DNA from: Bacteroidota bacterium
GTDB taxonomy: Bacteria; Bacteroidota; Bacteroidia; Bacteroidales; JADFUO01
Length of the DNA: 5,404 bases
NCBI GenBank assembly: GCA_030614305.1
Contig: JAUWKH010000132.1
Coordinates: 1 to 5,404 of the forward strand
Direction: 5' to 3'
Part shown: one piece after another, positions 1 to 5,404 of the stretch
Position numbering within the stretch: position 1 is the first letter of the stretch
Layout: every line of letters begins with the position of its first letter
Notes under the pieces: model-generated
Databases searched by the model: none
What the model was told of the DNA's origin: nothing
What the model saw: only the letters and a program-made list of their open reading frames with translations
Translations under genes and position numbers: made by a program

Positions 1-125
1 TCTTTAACAGCACTATCTGGCAAACCTACCATAAAAAACTGGATACCCTTATCAATATTCACTTCAACAGTTATGATTATAGCATTAACCCCGATTATGG
101 CACTACCATAAGTTTTTATCAGCAT
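1..125 (-). CDS. YifB/ComM-family Mg-chelatase-like AAA ATPase, N-terminal fragment (runs off left edge)
   Basis: Reading leftward from an ATG at 125-123 gives 41 complete codons and then the window edge. The peptide starts MLIKTYGSAIIGVNAIIITV and continues with EVNIDKGIQFFMVGLPDSAVK. This matches the conserved N-terminus of the YifB/ComM family: a K-T-Y/F-G-S-A opening, a T-V-E-V-(N/D)-x-x-x-G strand, and the F-x-x-V-G-L-P-D-x-A-V-K/R-E turn of the ChlI-like fold. Full-length members are about 500 residues, with a AAA+ Mg-chelatase domain after this region; that part lies outside the window. E. coli-type ComM acts as a hexameric helicase supporting branch migration in natural transformation; whether that role holds here is inference. 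No upstream Shine-Dalgarno is visible, and the start is chosen because the family N-terminus begins exactly there. It is the last minus-strand gene of the block, 166 bp downstream of gldB. Confidence 0.9.
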   Translation of the reverse strand, partial: MLIKTYGSAIIGVNAIIITVEVNIDKGIQFFMVGLPDSAVK

Positions 126-221
126 ATTATTCTATTATTCAAATGTTCAAATAGAAAGGTGAACAGTAACAATTTTAAAATATTTATTAAAACTATTAAA
201 AATTCAGATTTAAATATTTAT

Positions 222-248
222 ACATTTATACCAAAAAATTATAAATGT
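222..248. terminator. AT-rich hairpin between gldB and yifB, possible terminator or processing site
   Basis: ACATTTATA at 222-230 pairs perfectly with TATAAATGT at 240-248, leaving a 9-nt loop of A/C on the plus strand (U-rich in a minus-strand transcript). It lies 44 bp past the gldB stop codon, within the 166-bp spacer before yifB. The stem has only one G-C pair and no clean T-tract follows it, so a classical intrinsic terminator is doubtful. It could equally be chance in very AT-rich DNA. Confidence 0.3.
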
Positions 249-291
249 CATTAATATTTTAAAAAATCAGAAATTAAATAAGATAATTAAA

Positions 292-1290
292 CTATTTTTT
301 TGGCTTGTATTTTGATTTTGTCAGGATTTTTTGAGCATCGTTTTCAAGCATTAATTCGTTTAAACTGACATCTTTATTATTATTCATATAAGTGCTGACA
401 ATTTGCCAGCCAAACCAATTACCGATTCTTGTGGGAGACTCTTTTGAAAAGGCGGCTGTGAACGGACCATCAAGCGTGAATTTTTTAATAATCTGATAAT
501 CTGCCGAATAAAGAATATTATTGTTTATCAAAAACTTCCAGATATTTGCTTCATTATCCCTGCACCATTGTAATTGATTTGATGTGAACCCAATCTTAAC
601 AGTATCGGGTGTTTGAGGAATAACCGCATCTAAAAAATATAATACTTTTCCTTTTTTAATTATTTCATCAAGAAAAGTTCTTTCCGGTTCTTGTTGTAAA
701 AAATTTACTTCTGCAATTTCTTTCATACAATCAGTTACAATGTAATCGGCTTCCATTCGCTTTATTTTATATGCCGGCAAACCGATTTGTCTGTATGGAA
801 TGAAATCCTTTCCTAAATATAAATCTAATGCTATAATTAAAATATTATCAAAATATTGAACCGGATATTCGTATTGTAAACCGGAGATGTATGTAAAAAC
901 TTCAGGAATATTTTTATCAGAAAAATAGTATTTATAATGTTTAAAAGCCAGGATTAGATCATCTTCAAGATTATTTAATTCAGGATATTTTTTTATTGAT
1001 TCATTGTAAATTTCAATCAGATTTGTGTCGGTGATATAATCATGGATTTGAATAAGATTTAATGTATCATCAAGGTCTGCATCAAGGAAATATTTATAAT
1101 TTTTTACAAGACGTTTGAGTTCATTTTTAATGTTGTCAGGGTTTATTTCAAACAGGTCTTTTCCATATCTTTTTATTTTAACATCTTTTATCTTTACATC
1201 AGAAACATCAATATTCGTTCTTTTGTTAAAATTACAGGAAAAAATTATAAATATAATAAAGAATAGGAATATTAGGGATTTGATTTTCAT
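292..1290 (-). CDS. gldB: GldB-family gliding motility lipoprotein
   Basis: This encodes a 332-residue predicted lipoprotein. A basic start (MKIK) and a hydrophobic run lead to a lipobox-like I-F-S-C, putting the lipidated cysteine at residue 19. The body matches the GldB family, whose members are about 320 residues: RYGKDLF near 41-47, a YLGKDFIPY segment in the middle, an IGFTSNQLQW segment followed by NE..IW in the C-terminal half, IGNWFGWQIVSTYM at 289-302, and the C-terminal SKYKPKK at 326-332. GldB is required for gliding in Flavobacterium johnsoniae and is anchored in the cell envelope; its biochemical role is unknown. Homologues also occur in Bacteroidetes not known to glide, so motility is not implied. 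I see no HExxH metalloprotease motif. The ATG start is supported by the signal peptide. The GxxExxY gene lies 86 bp upstream on the same strand. A gldC gene, the usual partner in Flavobacterium, is not present in this window. Confidence 0.87.
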   Translation of the reverse strand: MKIKSLIFLFFIIFIIFSCNFNKRTNIDVSDVKIKDVKIKRYGKDLFEINPDNIKNELKRLVKNYKYFLDADLDDTLNLIQIHDYITDTNLIEIYNESIKKYPELNNLEDDLILAFKHYKYYFSDKNIPEVFTYISGLQYEYPVQYFDNILIIALDLYLGKDFIPYRQIGLPAYKIKRMEADYIVTDCMKEIAEVNFLQQEPERTFLDEIIKKGKVLYFLDAVIPQTPDTVKIGFTSNQLQWCRDNEANIWKFLINNNILYSADYQIIKKFTLDGPFTAAFSKESPTRIGNWFGWQIVSTYMNNNKDVSLNELMLENDAQKILTKSKYKPKK

Positions 1291-1343
1291 TTTAAGTTAT
1301 CATATTTTCTTTAATATAACCCTTATCTCTGTTATTTATTATT

Positions 1344-1377
1344 GATTTTATCTGATTTTATCTGAGAAATCTGTGGC
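1344..1377. repeat. Left flanking repeat of the GxxExxY cassette
   Basis: On the plus strand a 10-bp unit GATTTTATCT occurs twice in tandem (1344-1353 and 1354-1363) and runs into GAGAAATCTGTGGC, ending at 1377. The ATCTGTGGC end (1369-1377) points into the cassette and is the inverted counterpart of the right repeat at 1771-1800. The last base is shared with the TAG stop codon (1379-1377, minus strand) of the GxxExxY gene. The match to the right side is imperfect: TTATC, a few variable bases, GA, then AATCTGTGGC, with a 9-bp unit missing on the left. Confidence 0.6.
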
Positions 1378-1784
1378 TATAAAATAACTCGTTTATACTC
1401 CAATGAATCCCTCCCAAAATTAACGATTAATCCGATTTTACATTTCGACGCTGAAAGATAGTTTATAACATATTTATAATGTTCATCAACTACTCCTTCC
1501 TGTGCTTTTACTTCTAAAATAATATCACTAAAAACAACAAAATCAGCTTGATAATAATGGGGCAATATTATCTCTTTATATTGTATTTCGTATCTTTTTT
1601 CTCTTTCATAAAGTATTGACTTCTGTTTTAATTCATATTCGATAGCATCCTTATAAACTATTTCAAGAAATCCTTTTCCTAATATTTTATGGACTTCCTT
1701 ACAAATACCTATTATTTGATAGGTTTCGTTTTGAAGAGGGTATTTTTCGTTATTATAATTATTTTTAGTTGCCACAGATTGCAC
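1377..1784 (-). CDS. GxxExxY-family protein, PD-(D/E)xK nuclease-like fold
   Basis: This is a complete 135-residue member of the GxxExxY family (Pfam PDDEXK_3). The signature is at G38-F-L-E41-I-V-Y44. A nuclease-like core follows: Asp81 in the YQADFVVF strand, then E91-V-K93 in ILEVKAQE. The C-terminal part has the family's I-N-Y-L and G-L-I-V-N-F-G segments and ends E-Y-K-R-V-I-L. Family length is typically 125-140, so it is intact. The biological role of the family is not established; the fold suggests nucleic-acid binding or cleavage, which is inference. Upstream an in-frame TGA lies three codons before GTG at 1784, and no ATG occurs before the conserved region, so the start must be GTG 1784 or GTG 1775, both inside the flanking repeat. 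Residues 1-12 are therefore partly repeat-encoded and probably not conserved. It lies on the same strand as its neighbours, 86 bp before gldB and 58 bp after the barrel gene. Confidence 0.87.
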   Translation of the reverse strand: MQSVATKNNYNNEKYPLQNETYQIIGICKEVHKILGKGFLEIVYKDAIEYELKQKSILYEREKRYEIQYKEIILPHYYQADFVVFSDIILEVKAQEGVVDEHYKYVINYLSASKCKIGLIVNFGRDSLEYKRVIL

Positions 1785-1800
1785 AGATTTTCACTGATAA
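1771..1800. repeat. Right flanking repeat of the GxxExxY cassette
   Basis: Read on the minus strand, this segment is TTATCAGTGAAA followed by two copies of ATCTGTG nine bases apart (1788-1782 and 1779-1773) and ending GGC. It is an imperfect inverted match to the left flank at 1344-1377. The GTG start codon at 1784-1782 and the second GTG at 1775-1773 both lie within it. Motifs of the ATCTGTGCAATCTGTGGC type are, from memory, common beside GxxExxY genes in Bacteroidetes. Confidence 0.6.
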
Positions 1801-1842
1801 AAATTGTTTTTATTTTTCCATCAAAACAGGCAATATAATACC

Positions 1843-2469
1843 TTAAAATATCTTCCACCCCAAACTAACATTAAATCCACTGGTTTTTGAATCAAATGTT
1901 ACAGGTGTGCCATCAATGGTAATATCCTTTATAACTTTGTTCAGGCCGATATTGTAACGAACATCAATCGTAAACATCAGTATGTCAACTCCTGCACCAA
2001 GCTGTAAACTCCATATCAGGTCTTCTATATTAGCATCTTCGATAGGTTTAATATATCCGCTAATATCTTTACTCTCAATCTTTTTATCTGTAATGATTGA
2101 AGCTACCGGTCCTGCCAGAATTCGTATATTTATTATTTTAGGATTGATTATTTTATACCCTATTATAACAGGTATCTGAATGGTTTTTAAATCAATCTCT
2201 TGTTCAAAAGGTGATATATTGCCTGCAATTTCAGGTTGTTTAAAAACTCCACCCTGAGTTAACCAGTTTACTTCGGGTTGTAAATAAAGTTTCTTTCCTA
2301 TTCGTGCAAATATCCCGAATTGAAAGCTGTTTTTTAATGAAGTTTCAATATCACTTTGATCCACAGATAATTTTGAAGTATTATACCCGATTTTAGGACC
2401 TAAAGTAAATTGTGCAAAAATCATGCTTGAAGCAAAAATCAAAACAAATGTTAAAACTAATTTTCTCAT
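1843..2469 (-). CDS. Outer-membrane beta-barrel protein, PorT-like (OMP_b-brl_2) family
   Basis: The 208-residue product opens with a signal peptide (basic MRK, hydrophobic core, S-M-I-F-A) with likely cleavage after Ala19, leaving Gln20 as first mature residue. The mature part is a series of alternating amphipathic strands typical of a small, probably eight-stranded barrel: FTLGPKIGYN near 21-30, FQFGIFARIG then LYLQPEVNW, TIQIPVIIGYKI, IRILAGPVASII, LQLGAGVDI..FTIDVRYNIGL, and the last strand GFNVSLGWKIF. The terminal Phe fits the C-terminal signal recognised by the BAM machinery. The I-P-x-x-I-G-Y-K and L-G-A-G-V-D segments are characteristic of this Bacteroidetes barrel family, which includes PorT of the type IX secretion system. 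The family is broad and most members have no known function, so I do not name it porT. It is divergent from the second barrel gene across 113 bp. Confidence 0.85.
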   Translation of the reverse strand: MRKLVLTFVLIFASSMIFAQFTLGPKIGYNTSKLSVDQSDIETSLKNSFQFGIFARIGKKLYLQPEVNWLTQGGVFKQPEIAGNISPFEQEIDLKTIQIPVIIGYKIINPKIINIRILAGPVASIITDKKIESKDISGYIKPIEDANIEDLIWSLQLGAGVDILMFTIDVRYNIGLNKVIKDITIDGTPVTFDSKTSGFNVSLGWKIF

Positions 2470-2497
2470 AACTTAAATTTTTGGTTAATAATTTTGA

Positions 2498-2505
2498 CAA
2501 ATATA
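2498..2505 (-). promoter_or_regulatory. Candidate Bacteroidetes -7 box for the minus-strand barrel gene
   Basis: On the minus strand the sequence is TATATTTG, an exact match to the Bacteroidetes sigma-ABfr -7 consensus TAnnTTTG. It sits 28 bp before the ATG at 2469, giving a leader of roughly 20 nt. A TTTG lies upstream at 2533-2530, but the spacing of 24 bp is longer than the usual 19-21. In DNA this AT-rich such matches arise by chance, so this is a candidate only. Confidence 0.35.
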
Positions 2506-2558
2506 TAAAAACTTATCCTGAATTATTCACAAACTTTATGATATTTGTTTGAATTGTT

Positions 2559-2566
2559 TAATTTTG
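2559..2566 (+). promoter_or_regulatory. Candidate Bacteroidetes -7 box for the plus-strand barrel gene
   Basis: TAATTTTG matches the TAnnTTTG -7 consensus exactly. A -33-like TTTA (consensus TTTG) lies 20 bp upstream at 2535-2538, which is the expected spacing. The predicted transcript would begin about 10 nt before the ATG at 2583, so the leader would be short. Another exact TAATTTTG occurs at 2489-2496 but has no -33 element. Confidence 0.35.
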
Positions 2567-2582
2567 ATAAAAATTTTATAAG

Positions 2583-3287
2583 ATGAAAAAGATTATCCTA
2601 TTAATTATCGCTGGAATTTTATTAATTTTCAAAACAGGTTATACCCAAGAGAAACCTTTTAAATTTGGCTTTAAAGTCGCACCGAATATCGGATGGATGA
2701 AACCTGATTCAAAGGGATATCATAATGAAAAAACAAATGTCGGCTTTTCATGGGGCTTTCTTGCCGAATTTCATTTAATGGAAAATTATGCCATTACTAC
2801 AGGATTTAGTGTTGTTTACCTTAACAGCACTTTGAAATATCCTCACACTAAAACAATTTATACTGATACAGATACACTTAATATTAACGGAAGTTTACAC
2901 AGAAAATACAATTTAAAATATATTGAAGTGCCGCTTGCTTTGAAAATGAAAACTAAAGAATTCGGCAAAGTAAGATTTTACGGGCAAATTGGTTTATCAA
3001 CAGGTTTTTTGATAGGTGCAAAAGCCAAAGATAGTTTTGTGTCTCCGGAAACCGGAGAAATAAATTCGGATAATGATATAAAAGATGAAGTTAAATCTGT
3101 ACGCGAAGCATTGATTTTAGGCATTGGTATGGAATATTCCTTAGGCGGTTCAACAGCTTTGACCTTTGGGATTAATTTTGATAACGGATTTACCGATGTC
3201 TTAAAAGATCAAAATACAATTGATCCGGATATTAATAACCATGCTATTAATAATTTTCTTGAGATAAATATGGGAGTTATTTTCTAA
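2583..3287 (+). CDS. Outer-membrane beta-barrel protein, PorT-like family
   Basis: The 234-residue product has a signal peptide (MKK, a long Ile/Leu-rich core, then K-T-G-Y-T) with likely cleavage after Thr21, leaving Gln22 first. The mature chain resembles PorT-type barrels: FKFGFKVAPNIGW at the start, FSWGFLAEFHL and YAITTGFSVVYLNS strands, the hallmark NLKYIEVPLALKMKT hairpin in the middle, VRFYGQIGLSTGFLIG, ALILGIGMEYSLGG, LTFGINFDNGF, and a closing strand FLEINMGVIF ending in Phe. The Y-I-E-V-P-L segment and length of about 230 fit PorT and many paralogues. PorT itself is an outer-membrane component of type IX secretion; this assignment is not secure from sequence reading alone. Its mid-barrel and G-x-G strands parallel those of the divergent barrel upstream, so the pair may be distant paralogues. 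Translation starts after an A/T-rich leader without a clear Shine-Dalgarno. nadE follows 163 bp downstream on the same strand. Confidence 0.85.
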   Translation: MKKIILLIIAGILLIFKTGYTQEKPFKFGFKVAPNIGWMKPDSKGYHNEKTNVGFSWGFLAEFHLMENYAITTGFSVVYLNSTLKYPHTKTIYTDTDTLNINGSLHRKYNLKYIEVPLALKMKTKEFGKVRFYGQIGLSTGFLIGAKAKDSFVSPETGEINSDNDIKDEVKSVREALILGIGMEYSLGGSTALTFGINFDNGFTDVLKDQNTIDPDINNHAINNFLEINMGVIF

Positions 3288-3325
3288 TAGTTTTATGTTG
3301 AAGATTTTGGATATTTTGACACAAG

Positions 3326-3359
3326 AAGTTTCAGGTTTAAAGTTTCAAGTTTCAGGTTT
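3326..3359. repeat. Short GTTTC-rich direct repeat between barrel gene and nadE
   Basis: AAGTTTCAGGTTT occurs twice, at 3326-3338 and 3347-3359 (21-bp period), separated by AAAGTTTC, so the core AGTTTC appears three times. It lies in the 163-bp spacer, about 90 bp before the nadE start. No hairpin or protein-coding potential is evident. Similar GTTTCAGGTTT/GTTTAAAGTTT simple repeats are seen between genes in other Bacteroidetes genomes; function unknown. Confidence 0.6.
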
Positions 3360-3450
3360 TATTTGGGATTATTATCTTGAACAGTAATAACAATTTTAAT
3401 TAAAAATAATTTAGTAACAAAAACAATATAATACCATAAAAATATTTTAG

Positions 3451-5091
3451 GTGAAAATAGCTTTAGCACAAATAAACTATTTTATCGGCAATTTTGAAAG
3501 CAATGTATCAAAAATCAAAAATGCCATCAAAAAGGCAAAACAACAAAAAGCCGATTTGATAATCTTCGCCGAATTAGCAGTTTCTGGTTACCCACCACGT
3601 GATTTTCTTGAGTTTGACGATTTTATTGAAAAATGCAATCTGGCAATTAAATCAATTGCAAAAGAATGCACTGATATTGCTGCAATAATCGGCTCGCCTG
3701 TTTTTAATACCGAATATCAGGGTAAAAATCTTTATAATTCTGCAATATTTATTTGTGATGGAAAAGTAAAATCAAACCATCATAAATCTTTACTTCCCAA
3801 TTATGATATTTTTGATGAATACCGGTACTTTGAGCCAAACAGAGAATTTAATGTAATTAATTATAAAGGATATAAAATAGCATTAACAATTTGCGAAGAC
3901 CTTTGGAACATAGGAAATGACCCGATGTACACCATCAATCCGATGGATGAACTTTATAAACAAAATCCTGATTTTATTGTAAATATTGCTGCTTCTCCGT
4001 TTAATTATAATCAGGCAGAAATTAGAAAAAGTATTTTTACTCAGAATGTTATAAAATATAAATTGCCGTTATTTTCTGTTAATCATGTAGGTGCACAAAC
4101 AGAATTATTGTTTGACGGAGGTTCATTAGTTATTAATAAATCAGGAGAAGTTGTTGATGAAATGAAATATTTTGAGGAGGATTTTAAAATTTTTAACCTG
4201 AAATCAATTAATGAAATTAAACCTAAAAGCATAAAATCAAAAAAAGAAGAAAAGATAGCACTTATCAACGATGCTTTGGTGATGGGAGTAAAAAATTATT
4301 TTGAAAAATTAGGATTTAAAAAAGCTATTCTAGGTTTATCAGGTGGAATTGATTCGGCAGTAACTCTTGCAATAGCTGCCAAAGCTTTGGGAAATGAAAA
4401 TGTTTACCCGGTTCTGCTACCATCCGAATTTTCTTCTTCACACTCCATTGATGATGCTTTGCAATTAGCGAGAAATATTGGCTGTGAGTATGATATTATC
4501 AACATTGAAGAAATATGCCACAGTTTTAATAATTCATTAAATCCGTTTTTTAAAGAGTTACCTTTTGATCTCACAGAAGAAAATATTCAGGCACGTGCAA
4601 GAGGAGTTATTTTAATGGCTCTGTCAAATAAATTTGGTTATATTTTACTTAATACTTCTAACAAAAGTGAGGCGGCAGTTGGCTATGGAACGCTTTACGG
4701 TGATATGAACGGCGGACTGTCTGTTTTGGGTGATGTTTATAAAACCGAAGTTTTTCAACTGGCAGATCATATAAATAGATCCAAAGAAATTATTCCGGTA
4801 AATACTATTAAAAAGCCTCCTTCTGCAGAATTACGCCCCAATCAAAAAGATTCTGATTTTTTACCCGATTATGAAATACTTGACAAAATTCTCTATCAAT
4901 ATATTGAACTGAGAAAAGGCCCGAAGGAATTAATTAATCAGGGTTTTGATGAAGAAATTGTAAGAAAAACTCTCAAATTAGTTAACACAAATGAGTATAA
5001 GAGATACCAGGCACCCCCAATATTAAGGGTATCACCCAAAGCATTTGGAATTGGCAGGAGAATGCCTATTGTTGCAAAATACTTATCTTAA
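3451..5091 (+). CDS. nadE: Glutamine-dependent NAD+ synthetase
   Basis: This 546-residue enzyme makes NAD+ from deamido-NAD+, ATP and glutamine, the last step of NAD synthesis, in the cytoplasm. Residues 1-250 form a nitrilase-type glutaminase domain with the catalytic triad Glu41 (FAELAVSGYPPRD), Lys112 (HHKSLLPNY) and Cys148 (LTICEDLW). Residues 265-546 form the ammonia-using synthetase domain: the ATP pyrophosphatase P-loop S297-G-G-I-D-S302, the SSSHS segment near 328-332, LLNTSNKSEAAVGYGTLYGD at 399-418, and the C-terminal KPPSAELRPNQKDSDFLP and SPKAFGIGRRMP motifs. All key residues are present and the length is normal for the short bacterial two-domain class. The start is GTG; an in-frame TAG immediately precedes it and the MKIALAQIN opening is the family's canonical N-terminus, so no other start fits. 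AGG directly abuts the GTG, too close to be a good ribosome-binding site. The 3' end converges on the Nfu gene. Confidence 0.97.
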   Translation: MKIALAQINYFIGNFESNVSKIKNAIKKAKQQKADLIIFAELAVSGYPPRDFLEFDDFIEKCNLAIKSIAKECTDIAAIIGSPVFNTEYQGKNLYNSAIFICDGKVKSNHHKSLLPNYDIFDEYRYFEPNREFNVINYKGYKIALTICEDLWNIGNDPMYTINPMDELYKQNPDFIVNIAASPFNYNQAEIRKSIFTQNVIKYKLPLFSVNHVGAQTELLFDGGSLVINKSGEVVDEMKYFEEDFKIFNLKSINEIKPKSIKSKKEEKIALINDALVMGVKNYFEKLGFKKAILGLSGGIDSAVTLAIAAKALGNENVYPVLLPSEFSSSHSIDDALQLARNIGCEYDIINIEEICHSFNNSLNPFFKELPFDLTEENIQARARGVILMALSNKFGYILLNTSNKSEAAVGYGTLYGDMNGGLSVLGDVYKTEVFQLADHINRSKEIIPVNTIKKPPSAELRPNQKDSDFLPDYEILDKILYQYIELRKGPKELINQGFDEEIVRKTLKLVNTNEYKRYQAPPILRVSPKAFGIGRRMPIVAKYLS

Positions 5092-5094
5092 AGA

Positions 5095-5340
5095 TTAAAT
5101 AGCTTCTACCGATTTTATTTCAGGAAGTGCTTTCTTTACTGCTACTTCAACACCGTTTTTTAAGGTCATTGTACTGTAAGGGCATGAACCACATGCTCCC
5201 TGTAGCTCAACATTCACAATATTATCATCGGTGATCTCAACAAAACGGATATCACCTCCGTCCTGCTGAAGATAAGGTCGTATCTGCTCAATTATATTTT
5301 TAACTTTATTTGTTAATTCTGATTTTTTTTCTGAAGTCAT
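5095..5340 (-). CDS. NifU-like (Nfu-domain) iron-sulfur cluster carrier
   Basis: This 81-residue protein is a stand-alone Nfu domain, the part of NifU/NfuA that binds a labile [4Fe-4S] cluster between two monomers and passes it to target enzymes in the cytoplasm. The diagnostic elements are IRPYLQQDGGDI at 20-31, the cluster-binding Cys50-x-x-Cys53 in GACGSCPYSTMTLKNGVE, and the closing hydrophobic helix and strand up to VEAI. Length is typical for the short Bacteroidetes version, which lacks the N-terminal IscU-like and A-type domains. The ATG at 5340 follows an A/T-rich leader with no Shine-Dalgarno. Only 3 bp separate its stop codon from that of nadE on the opposite strand. Whatever lies upstream at 5341-5404 is too short to identify. 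Confidence 0.94.
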   Translation of the reverse strand: MTSEKKSELTNKVKNIIEQIRPYLQQDGGDIRFVEITDDNIVNVELQGACGSCPYSTMTLKNGVEVAVKKALPEIKSVEAI

Positions 5341-5404
5341 TGTAATAATTTTTAGTATATATTTCTTTTTTATTTTTATATAAGGACTAATTACATCAGA
5401 GGAA

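Noticed and set aside
3..254. A plus-strand open frame without a start, 83 codons to a TAA at 252-254.
   Set aside because: It lies antisense to the YifB N-terminus over 1-125 and then reads through low-complexity AT-rich spacer; the minus-strand reading matches a known family residue by residue.
1115..1345. Plus-strand 76-codon open frame antisense to the gldB 5' end.
   Set aside because: Its hydrophobic, Ile/Phe-rich content is what the complement of the GldB signal peptide and AT-rich coding DNA gives; no family resemblance.
1982..2179. Plus-strand 65-codon open frame inside the minus-strand barrel gene.
   Set aside because: Shadow of a well-supported barrel gene; no independent coding signal.
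3394..3405. 12-bp palindrome TTTTAATTAAAA upstream of nadE as an operator.
   Set aside because: Pure A/T palindrome in an A/T-rich spacer; no second copy or neighbouring promoter match to support a binding site.
1831..3435. The 12-bp string CAATATAATACC found both at 1831-1842 (after the barrel stop) and at 3424-3435 (before nadE).
   Set aside because: At this base composition several 12-bp matches are expected by chance in 5.4 kb, and the two contexts differ.
4083..4268. Minus-strand 61-codon open frame inside nadE.
   Set aside because: Antisense shadow across the interdomain linker of a clear NAD+ synthetase.
5341..5404. Possible 3' end of another minus-strand gene upstream of nfu.
   Set aside because: Only 64 bp are visible, with stops in two frames and no recognisable peptide; an Mrp-type ATPase partner would be plausible but cannot be supported.

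Overview
This 5.4 kb window is very AT-rich, roughly 30% G+C by eye. It reads as a chromosomal stretch of a Bacteroidetes/Bacteroidota bacterium. The evidence is a GldB-type lipoprotein, two PorT-like outer-membrane beta-barrels with Gln right after the predicted signal-peptidase site, A-rich leaders instead of clear Shine-Dalgarno sites, and matches to the Bacteroidetes -7 promoter motif TAnnTTTG. Species or order cannot be fixed from the sequence alone.

Layout, left to right. Bases 1-125 (minus strand) hold the first 41 codons of a YifB/ComM-type Mg-chelatase-like ATPase that runs off the left edge. An AT-rich spacer with a 9-bp-stem hairpin follows. Next is gldB (292-1290, minus), then a small GxxExxY-family protein (1377-1784, minus) bracketed by short imperfect inverted repeats, then an outer-membrane barrel gene (1843-2469, minus). 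A 113-bp divergent intergenic region separates this minus-strand block from a second barrel gene (2583-3287, plus). After a spacer with a GTTTC-rich repeat comes nadE, a full-length glutamine-dependent NAD+ synthetase (3451-5091, plus). It converges, with a 3-bp gap, on a stand-alone Nfu/NifU-domain Fe-S carrier gene (5095-5340, minus).

How the genes fit together: the two barrels and GldB are envelope proteins of kinds linked in Bacteroidetes to gliding and type IX secretion, although the barrel family is broad and no specific role can be assigned. NadE and Nfu are housekeeping genes (NAD synthesis and Fe-S cluster delivery). From memory of the family, nadE and gldB are often neighbours in Flavobacteriia, so their closeness here looks like a loosened ancestral arrangement with barrel genes and the GxxExxY cassette between them.

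Most of the window is ordinary core genome. The part most worth a second look is the GxxExxY cassette: its termini share an ATCTGTGGC-type motif in inverted orientation, its only plausible start codons are GTGs inside one repeat, and its stop codon abuts the other. It looks like an inserted unit that carries its own ends. I found no RNA genes, CRISPR array, transposase or clearly new multi-gene system.
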